From Tetrahymena elliotti 4EA (Eukaryota > Ciliophora > Oligohymenophorea > Hymenostomatida > Tetrahymenidae), in assembly GCA_000231825.2 (NCBI GenBank), contig JH720332.1, positions 600,958-612,012 of the forward strand: a stretch of DNA of 11,055 bases, given 5' to 3'. Below, one piece after another: positions 1 through 6,322 of the stretch. The notes beneath the pieces were generated by a model, which saw nothing but the letters and a program-made list of their open reading frames with translations, did not search any database and was not told where the DNA came from. Each line of letters starts with the position of its first letter. Within the stretch, counting starts at the first letter, position 1. A program made the position numbers and the translations under genes.

Positions 1-2057
1 AGTAATTAATAAATACTTTTAAGTTTAATATTTTTACTATTTTCTTAATAAAATATTTTAAGGAAGTAAAATTTTACAACAAAAATATAAAGAGGATTAA
101 GAATGCAATTTAACTTATGTCTAAATAGAGTGTATCCATTCTTATTATTCAAATTCGCATTCGCATATTTGAATTACAAAATTATTTTTTTGAATAGTTC
201 GTAATATTTTCAATGAATCAGAAAAGTATTTTATTGATCAACTAAACCATATTCCTTTATAAAAAGATTGTAAAATATTTAATAAATCTATTTTATAATA
301 ATTAAAATATTTTTTGCTTAATCTAAAGGATGTAAACTAGCTTTTAGTGACTCTCTTTAATGAAAATAGTTTAAATTCTCTAATTTTAATTAAAAATAAG
401 CAAGTAATTTTTGAAGATTATTTCAAATAAAATTGCTATAATAACTTTTAAATAAATAAATAAGTGGGTATTCTATCTCTTAAATTAAATTTCGATGGAA
501 ATAAATTAATCAAGGAATTGACTAAGTCTTATTTTTGAACAGAAAGTAAGAATTATTTTTAATTAAAAAACCAAGTTAATTAATTAATAAAAATAATTAA
601 AAGAGAGTAATTGAAATCATTATCATTGAATGAACCTACTAGATTTAGATTTAATTATTTACTCTCTCTTATTATTCAAAATAGAATGTAAATAATTCTT
701 TTGATCAAATTATTTTCAATTAATTCATTAATAATCTTGAATTAATTTTTCTATTCAAAATAGCAAGTAATTTTAAAATTTGATTTATAATTAAAAAATT
801 AATTATCCATTCGAAAAATTAAATAACAGCAAGTATAATTTTTGATGATTTTAGTTGGATAGATAAATAATAGTTAAAAATAAGCAATTCAAAACAAAAC
901 AGATGGGAGTAATATTATTTATTTATTAGAAGCTTTTTTATTTAAACAAAATTTATTAAAATAACTAATTCAAATTAGCGGAAAGTAATATCTTTAATAA
1001 TTCAAAGTTGAAAGAAAAATAAATTTAATTTTCAAATAAAATTAGGTTGAAGTAACAAACATTTTCATAAATTTTAATAAAAAAATATTAAAATAAATTT
1101 AAAATCAAAATAGTGAAGAGTAATATTATTAAGTTATTTATTATCTGAAAGAGGCTGATCTATTTTTTGAATTGAAATTAGTGAGAAGTAATATTTTTTA
1201 TTAAATTCCTTTATTCTTTTCAATTTTTAACAAAATTTAAAAATAAAAACAGCTTCAAGTAATATTGAAACAATAAAATATCAATAAATAGATACAATAC
1301 ATCAAAAACTTTTTAAAAAATAGAAGGTATGATTACAAATTATTAAAGTTTAAATTAATAAATTGAATTTTATTTTTGAAATTTTATAAATAGGTGCACG
1401 TAATACTTGAATTTATTTTAAAAACAAAATAATTGCTAAATCAAATTTAAAAATAAAATTTTTGTGAAATATATTAAAATTAAATTTGGAAAATAAAATA
1501 ATATGTTTTGCTGATTAATATATAAATTAAGGTTTTGATTTTAATTAATTTTTTTATAAAAGGCTGTAAAATCAAACAATTTAAAAAGCTTTTATGAATC
1601 AAATAAATTAACCAAAAACATAGCTTGTAATAGACTTAATATATTTTCATCAAGACTAGTTCATTAATCAATTAAATTTTTAATTAAGCTGGTAAAATTC
1701 ATATAAAAAGCCAATCATCTTTTTATTTTTGATCTAAAAAAAATAGAAAGTAATATTTGGAATTAAAAGAAAATTGATAAATAAAAATTAATTTAATTTT
1801 GAATTAATTAATATTAGGTAAAATTATAGTTTGAAAGATATACTTTAAGATAACTCATTATCTTTAAAATATTTTTATGATAAAAGAAAGTAAATTTATT
1901 TAATAATCAGGCTATTTTTTTACAAAATGAAAAATGTTTAAATATTCAAAAGTTCTAAGATCTATTAAGGAGTATCATTATATTAAAGAAATACTAAAAT
2001 AGAATGAATAGATCATATATGAGACACACCTAAACCATAAAATAAAATGGGATATGA
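1..2057 (+). CDS. Micro-exon gene: 25 consecutive 3- or 6-nt exons plus terminal exon (5' partial)
   Basis: Twenty-five times in a row the sequence shows an AG acceptor, exactly 3 or 6 nt, then a GTA donor (mostly GTAATA/GTAAAA/GTAATT). Exons: 63-65 GAA, 129-131 AGT, 198-200 TTC, 267-269 ATT, 329-331 GAT, 401-403 CAA, 465-467 TGG, 543-545 AAA, 604-606 AGA, 685-687 AAT, 764-766 CAA, 830-832 CAA, 903-908, 979-984, 1046-1051, 1114-1119, 1182-1187, 1253-1258 (six of 6 nt), 1324-1326 AAG, 1394-1399 (6 nt), 1563-1565 GCT, 1624-1626 CTT, 1689-1691 CTG, 1747-1749 AAA, 1887-1889 AAA. Introns are 55-78 nt except one of 163 nt (1400-1562). The window opens A|GTAATT, so an exon ends at position 1 and the gene continues to the left. 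With codons in exon phase, two 6-nt exons start with TGA; with the frame offset by one the chain reads KVSLINGKEINKWDG and onward, and meets TGA across 1689-1691/1747-1749. The terminal exon runs to TGA 2055-2057. Product unknown. The splice pattern is seen directly; that it is one expressed gene is inference. Confidence 0.62.
1817..1818 (+). other. Zero-length exon (AG|GT) in the micro-exon chain
   Basis: At 1816-1820 an ATTAG acceptor abuts a GTAAAA donor with no base between. It lies 68 nt after the previous donor (1750) and 69 nt before the next acceptor (1886), on the same spacing as the micro-exons. This is the form of a recursive (ratchet) splice site. Alternatively it marks an exon lost completely from the chain, or 1750-1886 is simply one 137-nt intron. 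A second AG|GT junction (TTAAG|GTTTTG, 1531/1532) lies inside the long 1400-1562 intron. Confidence 0.45.
1887..2057 (+). CDS. Terminal exon of the micro-exon gene
   Basis: From AAA at 1887 one frame is open in code 6 for 56 codons to TGA at 2055-2057 (TAA read as Gln; it includes ...LNIQKFQDLLRSI... and ends ...TIKQNGI). A 21-nt GT..AG segment (1890-1910, GTAAATT...AATCAG) lies at its start. It is a multiple of three without TGA, so both its removal and its retention keep the frame. The two other frames stop at TGA after about 14 and 38 codons. Downstream to 2175 is A/T-rich 3' flank. No domain is recognised. The continuous frame suggests this is the C-terminal part, but an open run of this length is not rare when only TGA stops translation. 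Confidence 0.4.
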
Positions 2058-2175
2058 AAATGAATAAATAAATAAGTTGTAATATGTAAAATATGTAATT
2101 AATTTATGTTGTTACTTGTTTATATGTTGTAAACTTAATTTATTAATTTAATTTTTTTTTTATTGAGCAAAAAAA

Positions 2176-2397
2176 ATGAAAATAAAACTTTCTTTAATTA
2201 TTATTATTATTTGCTTTTTTCTTGTTTTTAGTTTACTATTTGTCTACATTTTATATAATTAAATAAATGTTAATATATCATCCACTAACAACAAAAAGAG
2301 GCATCAAAATTTTTTTATTATAAAATTATTAAACATAAATTAGAGTAAATAAAGAAGAAAATTAATTAAAAATTGTTTAAATGCTTACAAAAAATGA
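2176..2397 (+). CDS. Small predicted membrane or secreted protein (73 aa)
   Basis: An ATG preceded by seven or more A residues (typical of ciliate starts) opens a 74-codon frame ending at TGA 2395-2397 in code 6, with TAA/TAG as Gln in the second half. The N-terminus is MKIKLSL followed by a run of Ile, Phe, Leu and Val to about residue 27, a clean signal peptide or single transmembrane anchor. The remainder is short and basic (NNKKRHQ..., KQRRKLIKN). It lies 118 bp downstream of the micro-exon gene's stop on the same strand. No family is recognised. Chance ORFs of this size are common in A/T-rich DNA with one stop codon, so the hydrophobic N-terminus and start context are the main support. 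Confidence 0.35.
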
Positions 2398-2648
2398 CAA
2401 AAGAATATTATTTAGCACATTTATAAAAGTAAAATTAATTATTTAATTTTCGTTTTCCTAATATTTTATGAGCAAAGAAATGTAAAACCTCTTTAAAGAC
2501 AAAAAACAGTTTATTTGAAGCATTTTTAAATTTATTTATATTTCCAAATAATTAAACATAGATTTAAAAGTTTCTTAATTAAAAAGAAAATTAATTAAGG
2601 TGAATAAATAGAAGGTTTTAATAAGGAAGACAAAATAAATTTAAGAGA

Positions 2649-3690
2649 ATGAGTTCAATAAATGATGAAGAGTATTATAATTATTTTTCAAAATATTTCT
2701 TTATTTTAGATAAAGCACAATCTTTCTGTTGCTCATTATTTTATTTCGGAGTAGAATTTGATGTAGTTTTTTATTTCTTTCTACTATTATTTTACTCAAT
2801 CATAATTATTTAATCTAAGGTTTCATCTAATTACAAGAATACTCTATATTGGCTAATAAAAATATACTTTTAATTGCTATTCTAACCTTATTTAATTTTG
2901 GAGAGATTATTTTAATTTAATAATAACCTAATCCTTAAGAACTAAATGATATTTTTTATCATTTTTTCTCTATGTTAATGAACGTTTACTATCTTATATA
3001 AGAATAGTATAATCTTTCATATCCATTTTTCTTATGACACCAATTGATTTTATAATACCAATAGCAGGACGCATATTATTTTTACTTTTGCCTTAATTTT
3101 AACTGGATTCATTGGAACCAAGGAGGCATAACCTTTAAAAGATACATGGATAAAAAATTTTACAGAAATAATTGGATTAATAATAGGATAGCATGGGTTA
3201 GTGATAATTTTTATTCTTCATGGTCTTTAAAATCTGGTATAAATTTTGATATTTAATTCTATACTTACTCTAATAAGGATAGTTTTTGTGGATCAAAATA
3301 GTTTTTTCTTCAAAACTTTTTTTTGGAACATTAATTGATATTAGAATTCCATATATCTTTTATGGTAATTCTCAAGATGATTTAGAGGAGTGGTAAAGAA
3401 ATTTAATAGTTTTTCTATAAGATATAAGAACCTCCTATTTTTTGAATTAGCTTTTTATTAATTACAATGAATATTCTTATGGCTAAAGCAACACTTTTTT
3501 TATTCAAATGATAATTGTCATAGGATGCTATTTTATATAATAATTTAATTAATAACTCTTTTTGATAGTATAGCTTTAAATGACCTAAAATAATCAATAT
3601 AAAAACCTACTAAGAGCTAAGAGAAATCAGAAAAGACTATAAAAAAACAAAATATGTTTGTATAAAAGACTAAAGTTTCTATTAATTTCT
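2649..3690 (+). pseudogene. Multi-pass membrane protein gene with several frame changes
   Basis: From ATG 2649 (MSSINDEEYYNYFSKYFFIL...) code 6 gives hydrophobic, protein-like sequence, but the best reading changes frame repeatedly. The frame of 2649 holds to about 2800; the frame with QEYSILANKNILLIAILTLF to about 3030; the frame with MTPIDFIIPIAGRILFLLL (3034-3090); the frame with LTGFIGTKEAQPLKDTWIKN and FTEIIGLIIGQHGLVIIFIL to about 3270; and the frame with GTLIDIRIPYIFYGNSQDDL from about 3310 onward. At least six hydrophobic segments are visible. The shifts lie near A/T homopolymers (for example eight T at 3317-3324) and no convincing GT..AG introns explain them. It may be a decayed gene, a set of undetected introns, or assembly indels. 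The family is not recognised. The last frame runs on to TGA 3826-3828, where it approaches or joins the hAT transposase region. Confidence 0.45.
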
Positions 3691-4937
3691 TTTTATGATT
3701 ATTAAAAGCTAGTGAGTGAATTTCTGACTACAATCAACATTCCATGCTTGAATCATCAATTAAATAACTTTATTCAATCACTATACGATAATCCTGAAGA
3801 GAGTTACTAAAAAGATATGACATTTTGAAACAAATCTCATTTGCCTCCACAGATGAAGAGCCAACCATGAGTTCAGAGTTAAATGGGGTTATAGGTAAGA
3901 TAAAACAATTAATTCCTTGGGTTCAATACATTAATTGTAGAGCCCACTAGGTTTAAGAGATTGTGCAGATTCATTTGAAGACCTTGAGAATTATATTTCG
4001 ATTATATTTTAAATATGTTCTTATTTTAATTCTAAAAAATCTAATTCTCTTATAATATTAAATTCTATTTAAGAAGAAATGTCATTAGACTTAGAAGAAT
4101 AGTAGAAAAAATTTAATTCACAAGATTTAAATACTAATAATTTGAAAAAAATATTAATTCTACTTTTAGATGTAAGATGGATATTTTACTTACCTGCGAT
4201 TCAGAGACTATTTGAGAAATATAAACCTATTAGCATTTCTTAAGAATAGATTTGTACAACTATCAAATTTATCTATTATATGCAAATATATCTGAAGATT
4301 CTGTAAGAAATGAATCGCTTGATCAAAGATATGTGGAAAATAAATTTGAATTTAACTCTACTATAAAGTTTTAATCTATGTATTGAAGAATTGAAAATAA
4401 TCAAATAAAATATTGCACAAAAAAATTTAGAAACAATATCACAAACAATGAAACATGGAATGGAGATTATTCTTATGCGAGATTTATTTTAATTGATAAT
4501 ACTAAAAGATTTGAAGCATTTAACATTAGTAAAATAAAAAAATTAGAATAATCGTAATTAAAATCTCATCTCAATAATAAAGTGAAAGATCTATTAGATT
4601 TCTTACAATTAATTCAATGAGCATGTTTTAAGTTATGATATTAACTTCTGTCACTCCTGAGAGGATCTTTTCTCTTGAAAGTATAATAAAAAATAAAAGT
4701 AGATTCCTATTGAAAACTGAAACAGTCAATAAAATCATGAGAATAGATATAAACGGTCCTTATGGATATATTATTACTAAACATAGAAGTTAATTAGAAT
4801 CTAAGAAAATAACTTATTTAATACTTATTGCTTCTAATTAGTTTTTCATTTAGCTATTTTTTAACTTAGCTATAAATATTTTAGCTAATCGACCTCTAGG
4901 AAACATACATATAATATTTAGCTCAAATAAAGCATGA
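3690..4937 (+). pseudogene. hAT-superfamily DNA transposase, frame-broken
   Basis: The cut-and-paste transposase motifs of the hAT superfamily appear in order. Around 3849-3947: STDEEPTMSSELNGV and ...YINCRAH, the usual D-G-x-x-x-M-S and C-x-A-H block. After a one-base frame change: LGLRDCADSFEDL. At 4169-4213: LLLDVRWIFYLPAIQRLFEK, the D-x-R-W-x-S-x-x-x-A-x-x-R-L block, followed by long helices. In a third frame at 4647-4700: SVTPERIFSLES...KSRFL, the C-terminal dimerisation motif S-x-x-x-E-R-x-F-S. Code 6 is used throughout. The frame changes near 3815, 3950 and 4580 mean no full-length protein can be made from the sequence as given. The N-terminal BED/TTF zinc finger and the first catalytic Asp were not found, nor were terminal inverted repeats or an 8-bp target duplication. 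The last frame ends at TGA 4935-4937. The 5' limit is uncertain, because it merges with the membrane-protein frame upstream. Confidence 0.8.
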
Positions 4938-5043
4938 ATATTTATTTTTAATAAATAAATAAAAATGATGGATAACACATTAAAAAATATTTAATTAATA
5001 GCTAATTTTAAAAAGATTTTTCATTATTTTTAATTTTCAATTA

Positions 5044-5732
5044 ATGAGATATTTTATTACTCTTTAATTTTCCATATATGAAGAAATGAAGAATTAAATT
5101 GAAATTATTTTATTTGTGATGATAAAAAGAATCAAAATATTTGATATTAGTATCTTTCTAAATGAATACAAGAAATAACAAAAGAAAGCTAAGATTAAAG
5201 TGAATAAATAACTTACTTATTAAGAAGTCTATGATCATAAAAATAAAAAAATGAGAGAGTAACCCCTTAATCAAAATGTAAAGATTGCAAACAAACTTTA
5301 AAGCTATATAAACTAAATTCTGTAGAAGAAGGATGGATTAAATATATGTAATAATCAAATGAAGCTGGTTTTAAGTAATATTCTATCTAAGACTGTGGTT
5401 GTAAAGTTCATTTTTTATAACTAATTATCAATGATTCATTGTAAGAAAACAAAAGTAAATTAATTTTATTGTATCAATAATTTATAGTTACTTTAATATA
5501 TAGAGATTCATTCATTATAAGAGAAATACAAAAGTATGGTTAATCACTATCACTAATTAAGTGTTGTAGCCGAAATTGTCAAAAGAGCCTAAAAAAAGTG
5601 GTACATTATAAATCACTGTTTATAAATAAATAAATAATTGCAAAGATAAAATTTATAACAAAAAGTGTATTAAAAATTATGAAAACACCTTGTTTAAGAA
5701 TTATTTCTATTTATAGCTTTCCTTCCTAATGA
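5044..5732 (+). pseudogene. Cys-rich unknown protein gene with one frame change
   Basis: One code-6 frame opens at ATG 5044 (alternatives 5086, 5119), is Lys-rich and reads ...LTYQEVYDHKNKKMREQP to about 5265. The protein-like reading then moves to a second frame, open from 5235 to TGA 5730-5732, with SKCKDCKQTLKLYKLNSVEE, GWIKYMQQSNEAGFKQYSI and QDCGCKVHFL. Later it has KCCSRNCQK. The pairs C-x2-C, C-x-C and C-C-x3-C suggest metal binding, but I do not recognise the family. The switch lies by the CCCC at 5263-5266, so one inserted or deleted base is enough. The first frame stays open to about 5683, so the choice rests on composition. It lies 107 bp downstream of the hAT stop and could be a second open frame of the same mobile region or an unrelated gene. 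Confidence 0.4.
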
Positions 5733-6322
5733 TTGTATATTAAATAAATTACTTTAAATAATTTTGTCACTAAAAGGTGAAAAAATATATTATCATAAAA
5801 AAGATAAGATGATTGATTTTTCATTTTTCAGTTAATATAATTAACTCTTTACTGTATTTTATATTCTTTTGATAGATAGATAATCTTAATTAGTAAAAAT
5901 AAAAGAAAAGAACTTTTTGTAATAGGTGCTAGCTAATTAATAAGATAAGTAATAAAAAGGCTTCAAGTAAACATTCCACTTTTAAGTATTTTAGCATAAA
6001 TGTTTTACTTTTATTTTATTTATTCTATGATTAACTTTAATATTAAAGCTCTTCAGTTATTTATCTTTCCACCTCCTTAATGATTCTTTGAAATTATTAT
6101 TATCATTTTAATTTGATAATAATAAAAATATTTCAGTTTTTAATTAATTTTTAGTAAGTTTTTAATCTAATTTATTACAATTCGAATTTCTTTTTAATTT
6201 CAAAATTAAACAAATTTGTTACTTAAAAAATACAAATCACAATTATTTAATTTTTGATTTTCTTGACAATAAATACATTCTATTTTTAAAGATTTTCTAG
6301 AAAAATAATAAGTTTATGTCTC
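5733..6322. other. A/T-rich intergenic segment, no gene seen
   Basis: No frame on either strand gives a sustained protein-like reading, and no RNA gene is recognised. The segment is rich in TAAT and poly-T runs and holds short GATAGATAGATAA and AATTATTATTATC simple runs. It separates the transposon-like region from the LRR gene and probably contains the LRR promoter. No element can be picked out by eye. Confidence 0.5.

Noticed and set aside
218..226. An extra cassette (ATCAG-AAAA-GTATT) between exons 198-200 and 267-269
   Set aside because: It would leave introns under 45 nt on either side and a 4-nt exon, unlike all others.
1..1910. Reading the AG-N3-GTA chain as a CRISPR-like array or satellite
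   Set aside because: The 55-78 nt stretches between cassettes are not similar to each other; only splice-site-like ends recur.
1..1910. Scrambled germline gene segments or excised-sequence junctions
   Set aside because: No pairs of matching short direct repeats (pointers or TA/TTAA junction pairs) bracket the segments, whereas GT..AG ends do.
3415..3597. A 60-codon standard-code ORF on the minus strand
   Set aside because: It lies opposite a long protein-like code-6 frame on the plus strand (from about 3310) and has no recognisable features; it is a shadow.
4938..5043. Inverted repeat or target-site duplication closing the hAT element
   Set aside because: TTAATTAATAGC-type A/T strings are too simple and have no matching partner upstream that I could defend.
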